A stretch of 9,603 bases of DNA, from assembly GCA_001821475.1 (NCBI GenBank), contig MHMF01000031.1, positions 1-9,603 of the forward strand, read 5' to 3'. Below, piece by piece: positions 1 through 5,843 of the stretch (its first letter is position 1; each line of letters opens with the position of its first letter). Both the position numbers and the translations under genes were made by a program. The notes below the pieces were generated by a model. It did no database searches and was not told where the DNA came from. It saw nothing but the letters and a program-made list of their open reading frames with translations. Source of the DNA: Candidatus Nealsonbacteria bacterium RIFCSPLOWO2_01_FULL_38_120 (GTDB taxonomy: Bacteria > Patescibacteriota > Minisyncoccia > Minisyncoccales > GWA2-38-27).

Positions 1-105
1 TCGTTTACTCCTCCCTCCCTTCGTAATTATAGCAAATTTGCAGCTGAAATTTGGAGAAAAGACCAAGAAATTCTTTTTTTATTTGGCATTTCGTAATTCA
101 AAGTA
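1..105. repeat. Palindromic intergenic element A (probably cut by the window edge)
   Basis: The right end at 86-105 reads GCATTTCGTAATTCAAAGTA, the same end found inverted or direct at elements B, C and D. Bases 31-62 (AGCAAATTTGCAGCTG onward to GAAAAGACC) and the stretch up to 105 match the reverse complement of the left half of element C (5579-5660) at most positions, including the T-run followed by ATTTGGCATT. The first 29 bases resemble the right arm of element D (7152-7180). No left terminal repeat is visible, so the element either starts before the window or is rearranged. It encodes no protein that I can support. Confidence 0.7.
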
Positions 106-112
106 TATATGA

Positions 113-149
113 GAATAAAAAAGCCCTGCAATGGCACACCATTGCAGGG
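113..149 (-). terminator. Hairpin with U-run on the minus strand (intrinsic terminator)
   Basis: CCCTGCAATGG (124-134) pairs perfectly with CCATTGCAGGG (139-149) around a CACA loop, giving an 11-bp GC-rich stem. Read leftward, the stem is followed at once by C then six T (plus-strand A117-A122), the classic rho-independent layout. Read rightward, only TTT occurs a few bases later, so it should work mainly on leftward transcripts, though weak two-way action is possible. No leftward gene lies directly upstream of it in the window. Confidence 0.7.
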
Positions 150-204
150 AGAGTTTCTGTATTAATTAGCCCGGTTAGACCAATTGATGCAGTAAATACG
201 CATA

Positions 205-234
205 TTCACAAATTTATGGTAAAGTAAATAATAT
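205..234 (+). promoter_or_regulatory. Candidate promoter for the acyl-CoA synthetase
   Basis: TTCACA (205-210, five of six to the -35 consensus), an 18-base gap and TAATAT (229-234) form a plausible sigma-70 type promoter. An overlapping alternative is TGGTAAAGT (217-225), an extended -10. Either gives an untranslated leader of roughly 55-70 bases before the ATG at 296. It is assigned by eye only. Confidence 0.4.
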
Positions 235-295
235 GGGAACGATATAGCGGGGGTATTTCCCGTGCCGATAGCGCTGGAGATGCTCCCTAAATATT
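235..295 (+). promoter_or_regulatory. GC-rich, possibly structured 5' leader of the acyl-CoA synthetase
   Basis: This stretch is clearly more GC-rich than its surroundings. CGGG (248-251) can pair with CCCG (259-262), and GGAG (276-279) with CTCC (283-286). The outer GGGA (235-238) could close on TCCC (284-287), competing with the second hairpin. GATAGCG-like words occur twice (near 241-249 and 267-273). No Shine-Dalgarno site stands before the ATG. I do not recognise a known riboswitch; the folding is my own reading. Confidence 0.25.
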
Positions 296-2029
296 ATGGC
301 TAATACTATTCCGGAAGTATTTTTTAAAACAGCGGAAATGTTTCCCGAGAAAACAACATTTCTTTACAAAAAGAACGGTTTGTATTGTCCGATTAAATAC
401 AAGGAGGCGGCTGAAAATATCCGGGTTTTGGCGTTTGGAATTTCACAGTTGGGGATTAAAAGGGGAGGCAAAATCGCTATTTTATCAGAGAACAGGCCGG
501 AATGGGCAATGTTTGATTTGGCAATAATGTCAATGGGAGTAATTTCTGTGCCCCTGCATATTGTTTTGTGCCCCAAGATAATAGAATATATTTTAAATCA
601 TTCTCAATCGGAAATTTTAATAATTTCCAGCGATGACTTGCTGGAAAAAATAATCCCGATTCAAAATAATCTTCCTTTTTTGCGGAATATTATTTTTTTA
701 GACGAAATAAAAAAAGAAAATAAAGATAAATTGAGAAAAGAAGCGATAAATTATAACGAATTGTTTGCGCAAGCTGGCGAAAATAAATTAAGGCCTGTGG
801 CGCTTCAGTCGGACGATATTTGTTCCATTGTTTATACTTCTGGCACTACTGGACTGCCGAAGGGCGTAGAGCTTTCCCATAATAATTTTTTAAGCAATAT
901 AGGAGCGGTAAAGTTAGCGGTGCCAGTGGAGCCGGACGATATTTTTCTTTCTTTTTTGCCGCTTTCTCATATCTTGGAACGGCTTTGCGGTTATTATATT
1001 CCCCTGCTTTCAGGCGCAACTATCGCCTACGCCGAAAGCGCAAAAACACTTCTTTTAGATCTTTCAGAAGTGAAGCCGACTGTTTTAATCGCCGTGCCGC
1101 GGATATTTGAAAAATTTTATGAAGGGATTTGGAATAACACCCGCAAATTAGAAGGGCTCAAAAAAATTATTTTCTTTTGGGCGCTTAAACAAAAAAGAAA
1201 AAGTTTGTCCCATATTTTGGCTGATGTTTTAGTCTTCAAAAAAATCAAGGGCAAGCTTGGCGGCAATTTGCGTTTGGCTGTTTCAGGCGGGGCATCTTTG
1301 GATAAAAAGATCGCCAAGTTTTTTATGAAAATCGGGATTTTAATTTTAGAGGGCTATGGACTTACAGAAACATCTCCGGTAATTTCCGTTAATAAAAAAG
1401 ACAGTTTTATGTTTGGCACAGTCGGCAAGCCGATTTCAGGAGTTGATGTAAAAATTTCAGGAGATAAAGAAATTTTAGTCAGGGGACCTAATGTGATGAA
1501 GGGTTATTTTAACAACTATGAAGAGACCCAAAACGCCATTGATCCGCGCGGCTGGTTTCACACCGGCGATCTTGGTTTTATTAACGAGGAAGGTTTTTTA
1601 ACAATTATTGGCAGAAAAAAAGAAATGATTGTTTTGTCTATGGGCAAAAATATCTGGCCGGAGGTTATTGAAAGAGAATTAAATAATGATTGTTTTATTT
1701 CTCAGTCAATGATTATCGGCAATAACAGGAAATTTGTGTCCGCTCTGGTTGTTCCTGATTGGGAGAAAATTCAAGATTTTTTGAAGGAGAAAAATTTATT
1801 GTCAGAGAATCGGGAGAATCTTGTTGGAAACGAAATTTTAAATAAATTATTCAAAGAAAAAATTGAAACGATTAACGAAAATTTTTCTGATTACGAAAAA
1901 ATAAAAAAATTCCGGCTGATCTCTCGGGAATTTTCCCAGGAAAAAGAAGAAATGACTCCGACTTTAAAATTAAGGAGAGCAATCATTGGGGATAATTACA
2001 AAAAAGAAATAGCAGGAATGTATGATTAA
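296..2029 (+). CDS. Long-chain acyl-CoA synthetase (AMP-forming, FadD/ACSL type)
   Basis: The 577-residue protein is a complete adenylate-forming enzyme that would activate a fatty acid to acyl-AMP and then to acyl-CoA, at the expense of ATP and CoA. The P-loop-like signature YTSGTTGLPKG is at 180-190, the GYGLTETSP motif at 353-361, the GWFHTGDLG hinge-side motif at 419-427 and GRKKE at 439-443. The C-terminal TPTLKLRR at 554-561 holds the expected catalytic lysine (K558). Length and motif order fit the long-chain branch (FadD15/ACSL) rather than acetyl-CoA synthetase. The start is fixed by an in-frame TAG at 269-271 with no other ATG between. It is followed 41 bases later by a gene with its own promoter, so it is probably transcribed alone. 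Its substrate is not visible: it might activate scavenged lipids, or feed lipid remodelling in an organism with little fatty-acid metabolism. The family is secure; the physiological role is inference. Confidence 0.93.
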   Translation: MANTIPEVFFKTAEMFPEKTTFLYKKNGLYCPIKYKEAAENIRVLAFGISQLGIKRGGKIAILSENRPEWAMFDLAIMSMGVISVPLHIVLCPKIIEYILNHSQSEILIISSDDLLEKIIPIQNNLPFLRNIIFLDEIKKENKDKLRKEAINYNELFAQAGENKLRPVALQSDDICSIVYTSGTTGLPKGVELSHNNFLSNIGAVKLAVPVEPDDIFLSFLPLSHILERLCGYYIPLLSGATIAYAESAKTLLLDLSEVKPTVLIAVPRIFEKFYEGIWNNTRKLEGLKKIIFFWALKQKRKSLSHILADVLVFKKIKGKLGGNLRLAVSGGASLDKKIAKFFMKIGILILEGYGLTETSPVISVNKKDSFMFGTVGKPISGVDVKISGDKEILVRGPNVMKGYFNNYEETQNAIDPRGWFHTGDLGFINEEGFLTIIGRKKEMIVLSMGKNIWPEVIERELNNDCFISQSMIIGNNRKFVSALVVPDWEKIQDFLKEKNLLSENRENLVGNEILNKLFKEKIETINENFSDYEKIKKFRLISREFSQEKEEMTPTLKLRRAIIGDNYKKEIAGMYD

Positions 2030-2033
2030 GTCC

Positions 2034-2062
2034 TTGAATTCAGCTCGTAATTAAGGTAAAAT
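2034..2062 (+). promoter_or_regulatory. Promoter of the toxin-antitoxin-like pair
   Basis: TTGAAT (2034-2039), exactly 17 bases, then TAAAAT (2057-2062): a good sigma-70 promoter just after the stop of the preceding gene. Initiation about 7 bases past the -10 would fall at the ATG at 2071 or one or two bases before it, so the mRNA should be leaderless or nearly so. Confidence 0.6.
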
Positions 2063-2070
2063 TAAGATAT

Positions 2071-2298
2071 ATGAAATTCAGGCAAGTCTTATTTTGGGAT
2101 GTTGATCCGAGGAATATAGATGTTAAAAAACACGCTAAATACATTATTGAGCGAATTTTGGATTTCGGCAGAGATAAAGAAGTGAGATGGATGTATAATT
2201 TCTATGATAGGGCGTTATTAAAAAGCGTTGTCGCGAAATCTCGCGCATTGACGCCCAAAACAAAAAATTTATGGACATTGCTTTTAAAAATAAAATAG
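2071..2298 (+). CDS. Small DUF6922-like protein, putative antitoxin
   Basis: This is a 75-residue protein with LFWDVDPRNIDVKKHAKYII near residues 7-26, then IERILDFGRDKEVRWM and a C-terminal tail rich in Lys, Leu and Trp. The pattern (FWDVD, a Lys/His segment, an IERILDFG helix, a single Trp, a 'YdralLksVVaKSRaLtpKTknLW' C-terminus) is that of small DUF6922-type proteins, which typically sit directly upstream of AbiEii-like nucleotidyltransferases and are taken as their antitoxins. No membrane segment or signal peptide is seen. The last 28 bases overlap the next gene in another frame, implying translational coupling. The start is the first ATG, 8 bases after a -10 box. The domain name is from memory and the antitoxin role is inferred from gene order. 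Confidence 0.75.
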   Translation: MKFRQVLFWDVDPRNIDVKKHAKYIIERILDFGRDKEVRWMYNFYDRALLKSVVAKSRALTPKTKNLWTLLLKIK

Positions 2299-2951
2299 AA
2301 TTAAATTTAGATATTTTGCCCTTGAAAACCAAAAAAGCATTTGTTTTTTTATCGGAGCAAAGGTGGCTTGATGGGTCTGGCTGGTATCTTGCGGGCGGAA
2401 CAGCGCTTGGTTTACAATCCAGACATCGCAGATCGGTTGATTTGGATTTTTTCACCGCAAAATCCGAATTCAATTCTGAATCTGTGCTTGCTAATTTTAT
2501 AAACAATAAAAATTGGCGGACAAGTTTTGGAGAAGTAAACACTGTTTACGGCGAATTATTCGGCGCGAAAGTAAGTTTTATCGCGTATCCGTTTTTTGTC
2601 CCGAAACAAAATTTTATCCAATACGGTTCAATCAGAATTCTTCATCGGACAGATATTGCGGTGATGAAAATTATCGCTATTTCCCAGAGAGGAAAAAAAA
2701 GAGATTTTTTTGATCTTTATTGGTGCGCGAAAAACATTGAGCCGTTAGAAAATTTAATTAAACGGCTTAAAGCGCAATACCCGTTAGTCGCTCACGACTA
2801 TCATCATATTTTAAAAAGTTTAGTATATTTTGAGGACGCTGAAAACGATCCAAATACGGAAACTTCTTTCAAGATAAATTGGAAAGATGTCAAAGATTAT
2901 TTTAAGAAAGAAGTCCCGCATATTACCAGTAGAATAATAATAAAGAGCTGA
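2271..2951 (+). CDS. AbiEii-like nucleotidyltransferase, putative toxin
   Basis: The 226-residue protein carries the DNA-polymerase-beta-like nucleotidyltransferase core of the AbiEii/MenT group: GGTALGLQSRHRRSVDLDFF at 42-61, with the metal-binding pair D57 and D59. Downstream, around residues 128-150, is the family's second signature (DIAVMKIIAISQRGKKRDFFDLY), with K133 and the KRDFFDLY helix. AbiEii-family toxins transfer nucleotides to RNA targets such as tRNA and act in phage abortive infection or as type IV toxin-antitoxin modules. The start at 2271 overlaps the upstream gene by 28 bases; no closer ATG precedes the catalytic motif, and the ~40 residues before GGTAL are usual for the family. 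The gene appears intact. aspS follows 32 bases later under its own -10. Family membership is firm; toxicity and target are unproven. Confidence 0.88.
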   Translation: MDIAFKNKIELNLDILPLKTKKAFVFLSEQRWLDGSGWYLAGGTALGLQSRHRRSVDLDFFTAKSEFNSESVLANFINNKNWRTSFGEVNTVYGELFGAKVSFIAYPFFVPKQNFIQYGSIRILHRTDIAVMKIIAISQRGKKRDFFDLYWCAKNIEPLENLIKRLKAQYPLVAHDYHHILKSLVYFEDAENDPNTETSFKINWKDVKDYFKKEVPHITSRIIIKS

Positions 2952-2959
2952 TTGTTTTG

Positions 2960-2968
2960 TGGTAAAAT
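2960..2968 (+). promoter_or_regulatory. Extended -10 promoter of aspS
   Basis: TGGTAAAAT is a TGn-extended -10 (TAAAAT at 2963-2968), 15 bases before the aspS ATG. No convincing -35 lies upstream, which an extended -10 can tolerate. The leader would be only about 9 bases, without a Shine-Dalgarno site. Confidence 0.5.
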
Positions 2969-2983
2969 AAAATTATAAATATT

Positions 2984-4387
2984 ATGGAAAAGAGAATTTA
3001 TAACGAGGAAACAATAAAAAATATCGGGAAAGAGATTTCGATTTCGGGCTGGGTGGATACAATAAGGTCTCATGGCAAGATTTTGTTTATTGACTTAAGG
3101 GATAAAAGCGGAATTTTGCAGGTTGTTGTTTCGCCTCAACAAGAAGATGTCTATGATTTTGCAAAAGAAATTCGGCCAGAATGGGTAGTTGCGATTTCGG
3201 GCGTTGTGAAAGAAAGGCCTGAAAGAATGCAAAACCCGAATCTGGCGACAGGAAAGATTGAATTGGAGGCTCAAAAAATTGAGGTCTTTTCTAATGCAGA
3301 GACATTGCCTTTTACCATTGATAGCGACGGTTATGAAATAAATGAAGAAAAGCGGCTGAAATACAGATACCTTGACTTAAGAAGGGGGCGGCTTAAAAAA
3401 AATTTAATTGCGCGGCAGGAGGTCTTATATTTTATCAGGAGCTTTCTTAAAAAAGAGGGATTTATTGAAATTGAAACGCCGATTTTAACAAAATCAACGC
3501 CAGAAGGCGCTCGGGATTTTTTAGTTCCTTCCCGGCTCCAGCCGGAAAATTTTTACGCTTTGCCCCAATCGCCCCAACAATACAAACAGCTTTTAATGGT
3601 TGCCGGATTAGAAAAATATTTTCAGATAGCGCGCTGTTTCAGGGATGAAGACCCGAGAGCTGACAGGCAGGCGGAATTTACCCAGCTTGATTTGGAAATG
3701 TCTTTTGTGGAGCGGGAAGATGTTATGGAAATAACAGAGCGGCTTTTGATTAATATTTCCAGAACGATTTTTCCGACAAAAAAAATTCAGGAAATTCCTT
3801 TCCCGCGGCTAAACTATAAAGAGGCGATGGAAAAATACAATATAGATAGGCCGGATATAAGGAAAGATAAAAAAGATCCTGATTTGCTGGCTTTTTGCTG
3901 GGTTGTTGATTTTCCGTTTTTTGAAAAAGACAATGAAGGGAAATGGACATTCACTCATAATCCTTTTTCAGCTCCCAAGCCGGAATTTATGGAAGATCTT
4001 TTAGAAAAGAAGAATATTAAAAATATTCTTACAACCCAGTACGATATTGTTTTGAATGGTTTTGAAATCGGAGGAGGAAGCATTAGGAATCATAGACCAG
4101 AAGCGCTTGAATCTGTCTTTGAAGTTATGGACTATAGAAAAAGCGAAATTAAAGAAAAATTTGGCCATATGCTGGAGGCGTTTAAGTATGGCGCTCCGCC
4201 CCATGGAGGAATAGCGTGGGGTTTGGATAGATTTTTATCTCTAAACTTAAACGAGCCCAATATCCGGGAAGTAATCGCTTTCCCGAAGACAGGAGACAGC
4301 CGGGATTTAATGATGAATGCCCCGTCTCTTGTGACTGAACAACAATTAAAAGACCTGCATATTAAAATACAGGTCAGAAAAAAATAA
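2984..4387 (+). CDS. aspS: Aspartyl-tRNA synthetase lacking the bacterial GAD insertion domain
   Basis: This class II synthetase charges tRNA with aspartate in the cytoplasm. Residues 1-105 form the OB-fold anticodon-binding domain (GWVDTIRSHGKILFIDLRDK at 22-41). The catalytic core is of bacterial type: TPEGARDFLVPSRL at 172-185, YALPQSPQQYKQLLM at 191-205, motif 2 FRDEDPRADRQAEFTQLDLE at 219-238 and motif 3 GGIAWGLDR at 408-416. At 467 residues it is about 120 shorter than the ~590-residue bacterial enzyme. The loss is one clean in-frame gap: DRPDIR (288-293) runs via a short KDKKDPD linker straight into LLAFCWVVDFPFFE (301-314), where the GAD domain normally sits. All active-site motifs are kept, so it should be functional. 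His30 stands where non-discriminating enzymes such as that of Pseudomonas aeruginosa have His and E. coli has Leu, so it may also mischarge tRNA-Asn. It stands alone on the plus strand, convergent with rsmA. Confidence 0.96.
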   Translation: MEKRIYNEETIKNIGKEISISGWVDTIRSHGKILFIDLRDKSGILQVVVSPQQEDVYDFAKEIRPEWVVAISGVVKERPERMQNPNLATGKIELEAQKIEVFSNAETLPFTIDSDGYEINEEKRLKYRYLDLRRGRLKKNLIARQEVLYFIRSFLKKEGFIEIETPILTKSTPEGARDFLVPSRLQPENFYALPQSPQQYKQLLMVAGLEKYFQIARCFRDEDPRADRQAEFTQLDLEMSFVEREDVMEITERLLINISRTIFPTKKIQEIPFPRLNYKEAMEKYNIDRPDIRKDKKDPDLLAFCWVVDFPFFEKDNEGKWTFTHNPFSAPKPEFMEDLLEKKNIKNILTTQYDIVLNGFEIGGGSIRNHRPEALESVFEVMDYRKSEIKEKFGHMLEAFKYGAPPHGGIAWGLDRFLSLNLNEPNIREVIAFPKTGDSRDLMMNAPSLVTEQQLKDLHIKIQVRKK

Positions 4388-4394
4388 ATAAATA

Positions 4395-4502
4395 TCTTTG
4401 AATTGCGAAATGCTTTCTCGGTCTTTTCTTCAAATTTGTAGCTGAAATTTGGAGAAAAGACCTGAAACCCGCTTCTTATTGAACATTTCGCAACTCAAAG
4501 TA
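4395..4502. repeat. Palindromic intergenic element B (short form)
   Basis: It lies between the convergent aspS and rsmA genes and starts 8 bases after the aspS stop. The ends CTTTGAATTGCGAAATGC (4396-4413) and CATTTCGCAACTCAAAGTA (4484-4502) are inverted copies. Inside, 4420-4462 is a near-perfect 43-base palindrome running from GGTCTTTTCT to AGAAAAGACC around AGCT. Neither strand has a U-run directly after the stem, so it is not a typical intrinsic terminator. Compared with C and D it lacks the CTACAATTAT arms and the central GCRTATGC hairpin, which suggests an internal deletion or a minimal form. Confidence 0.8.
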
Positions 4503-4571
4503 TATTTAGAAAATTTATTATGTTGACTGGTTATATTGTGTTGATCTTAATGTATTGATTGCGGTAAATTT

Positions 4572-5489
4572 TCAATACGGCAAACTTTTAGCAAGGGAAA
4601 TCCAGTTTTCAAGGGATAGGGTTTCCGCCCTCTGGCAGGGTTTTATGCTGTTTTTCAAGAGCCACCCTTCTATTTGCTTTTTATCTAATTCTATTCCGAC
4701 TAACGGATTTAAGTTCAAATTTTTCGTTAAATTATTGGCAAGCTGTTTTCTTGGTTGGGAAAATCCCGCTTTAACAATTTTAAAAAATAAATCTTTATTA
4801 GCTTGTTTAATGTCCGTATCCGTTCGTTTAATATCTGTGTTAATCTGTTTAATATCCGTGTCAATCCGTGGCTTTACTATAATGATAGCGGAATCAACTT
4901 TTGGACTGGGCCAGAATAATTTTTTCGGGATATACGAAATAATTTTTGCTTCGGCATAAAATTGGACGGAAATTGCCAACAAACTCATATTGGGAGGGCT
5001 GGCGCAAATTCTCTGGCCAACCTCTTTTTGGACGGTTAAAATCATCAACTCGGGCTGGTTTTTAGCTTCTATAAATTTTTTGATAATCGCGGTGGCAATA
5101 TAAAACGGCAAATTTGCCACAACCTTGTATTTATCGCTAATAATATCGGGAGTTACGGGACATGCTCCCGTAGTGTTGATTTTTAGGATGTCGGCTTGGA
5201 TGATTTCCGTATTTTTATAATCTTTCAATGTTTCTTTTATGATTTTCACCATATTTCCATCTTTTTCTATGGCAATAATTTTTTTTGCTTTTTTTGCCAA
5301 TTCTTGAGTTAGATTGCCAACGCCAGGCCCGATTTCTATCACAATATCATCAGGCTTTATATTAGCCGCTTCAACTATTTCTTTTATTTTTTTTTCGCTT
5401 GTTAAAAAATTCTGGCCAAACCGTTTTGACGGCTTTGCCCCTGATTTTTTTAGAACGTTTCGGATGTCTTCCCGATAGGATAGTTTCAT
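4572..5489 (-). CDS. rsmA: 16S rRNA dimethyladenosine transferase (KsgA/RsmA)
   Basis: The product transfers four methyl groups from S-adenosylmethionine to two adjacent adenines in the 3'-terminal hairpin of 16S rRNA late in small-subunit assembly. In the 305-residue product are FGQNFL (24-29), the SAM-binding motif EIGPGVGNLT (52-61), the acidic E75, QAD (98-100), catalytic NLPFYI (126-131; usually NLPYYI) and the C-terminal FSQPRKQL (243-250). Two stretches look inserted: INTTGACPVTPDIISDK (104-120), encoded partly by a short palindrome, and a hydrophilic run of three seven-residue units (TDIKQIN, TDIKRTD, TDIKQAN, about 208-231), encoded by 21-bp tandem repeats. Both keep frame and lie outside the motifs, so the enzyme is probably active. 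The ATG lies 6 bases from a -10 box, implying a leaderless mRNA. It is divergent from the LysM/M23 gene and convergent with aspS. Confidence 0.95.
   Translation of the reverse strand: MKLSYREDIRNVLKKSGAKPSKRFGQNFLTSEKKIKEIVEAANIKPDDIVIEIGPGVGNLTQELAKKAKKIIAIEKDGNMVKIIKETLKDYKNTEIIQADILKINTTGACPVTPDIISDKYKVVANLPFYIATAIIKKFIEAKNQPELMILTVQKEVGQRICASPPNMSLLAISVQFYAEAKIISYIPKKLFWPSPKVDSAIIIVKPRIDTDIKQINTDIKRTDTDIKQANKDLFFKIVKAGFSQPRKQLANNLTKNLNLNPLVGIELDKKQIEGWLLKNSIKPCQRAETLSLENWISLAKSLPY
4805..4867 (-). repeat. Three 21-bp in-frame tandem repeats inside rsmA
   Basis: On the plus strand three successive units start GTTTAATGTCCGTATCCGTT (4805), GTTTAATATCTGTGTTAATC (4826) and GTTTAATATCCGTGTCAATC (4847), each 21 bases long. 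They encode consecutive seven-residue units of the form T-D-I-K-x-x-[ND], in the region between the methyltransferase core and the C-terminal domain of RsmA. Because the unit is a multiple of three, copy-number changes would not break the gene. Confidence 0.8.
5154..5172. repeat. Short palindrome inside rsmA
   Basis: TACGGGA and TCCCGTA form a 7-bp stem around CATGC within rsmA codons about 106-112 (TTGACPV on the minus strand). The encoded segment lies between the QAD motif and NLPFYI, where RsmA proteins are usually shorter. It could be a small palindromic insertion in the coding sequence or chance. Confidence 0.35.
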
Positions 5490-5495
5490 TGTTTG

Positions 5496-5504
5496 ATTTT
5501 AGCA
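5496..5504 (-). promoter_or_regulatory. Extended -10 promoter of rsmA
   Basis: Read on the minus strand, TGCTAAAAT is an extended -10 whose TAAAAT (5496-5501) ends only 6 bases before the rsmA ATG. The start of transcription would fall at or next to the ATG, giving a leaderless message. The -35 region (TTCCAC, 17 bases upstream) is weak. Confidence 0.5.
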
Positions 5505-5531
5505 CAAAATCAGCGCCTGTGGAAAAGAACA

Positions 5532-5559
5532 TTGACAATTCTTTTCAGTTTTGTATGAT
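5532..5559 (+). promoter_or_regulatory. Near-consensus rightward promoter before element C
   Basis: TTGACA (5532-5537) with a 16-base gap and TATGAT (5554-5559) is the best match to the sigma-70 consensus in the window. It fires rightward from about 5566, just before element C, and lies divergent to the rsmA promoter. The first gene it reaches is the LysM/M23 gene at 5844, some 280 bases on, unless transcription stops at 5767-5789. Confidence 0.55.
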
Positions 5560-5578
5560 AGAAATATAGCCCTATAAA

Positions 5579-5753
5579 ACTTGAATTGCAAAATGCCAAA
5601 TAAAAAAAGAGTTTCCTGGGCTTTTCTCCAAATTTCAGCTGCAAATTTGCTACAATTATTCAGCGTATGCTTTGCATATGCCTCATAATTGTAGCAAATT
5701 TTCGCTCTGAAATTTAAAAAAGGGACCAAGAAAGCATTTCGCAATTCAAAGTA
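5579..5753. repeat. Palindromic intergenic element C (long form)
   Basis: The ends are ACTTGAATTGCAAAATGCC (5579-5597) and GCATTTCGCAATTCAAAGTA (5734-5753). The inside is one long nested palindrome: arms containing CAAATTTGCTACAATTAT (from 5642) and ATAATTGTAGCAAATTTT (from 5685) close on a central GCGTATGC-TTT-GCATATGC hairpin (5663-5681). The left half is near-identical to element A inverted, and the right half inverted matches the left half of element D. Here the element falls in the possible leader of the LysM/M23 gene. Confidence 0.8.
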
Positions 5754-5766
5754 CGGGAATAATATT

Positions 5767-5789
5767 ACCTTTGAGCGAAGGTTTTTTTA
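5767..5789 (+). terminator. Weak intrinsic terminator or attenuator
   Basis: ACCTT (5767-5771) pairs with AAGGT (5778-5782), extended by a T-G wobble over a GAGC loop, and runs directly into seven T. The stem is short but the layout is right for rightward transcription. No plus-strand gene ends nearby, so it would terminate transcripts from the promoter at 5532 or attenuate expression of the gene at 5844. Confidence 0.4.
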
Positions 5790-5843
5790 ATAGTCTTGAG
5801 GGCTTAACAGCTCACGAGAATTAAATTTATTTCTAAATTTTAC

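Noticed and set aside
2144..2542. 132-codon minus-strand ORF over the toxin-antitoxin pair
   Set aside because: It is the antisense shadow of two well-supported genes and shows no domain or promoter of its own.
4395..4502. Element B as the aspS/rsmA terminator
   Set aside because: The strong 43-base palindrome has no U-run after it on either strand, so an intrinsic terminator is not supported by sequence alone.
4555..4959. 134-codon plus-strand ORF opposite rsmA
   Set aside because: It lies wholly antisense to the conserved rsmA coding sequence, has no recognisable motif, and its length follows from the base composition of the opposite strand.
5499..5744. 81-codon minus-strand ORF across element C
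   Set aside because: It is made mostly of the palindromic repeat; the encoded sequence has no family resemblance and the repeat explains the DNA.
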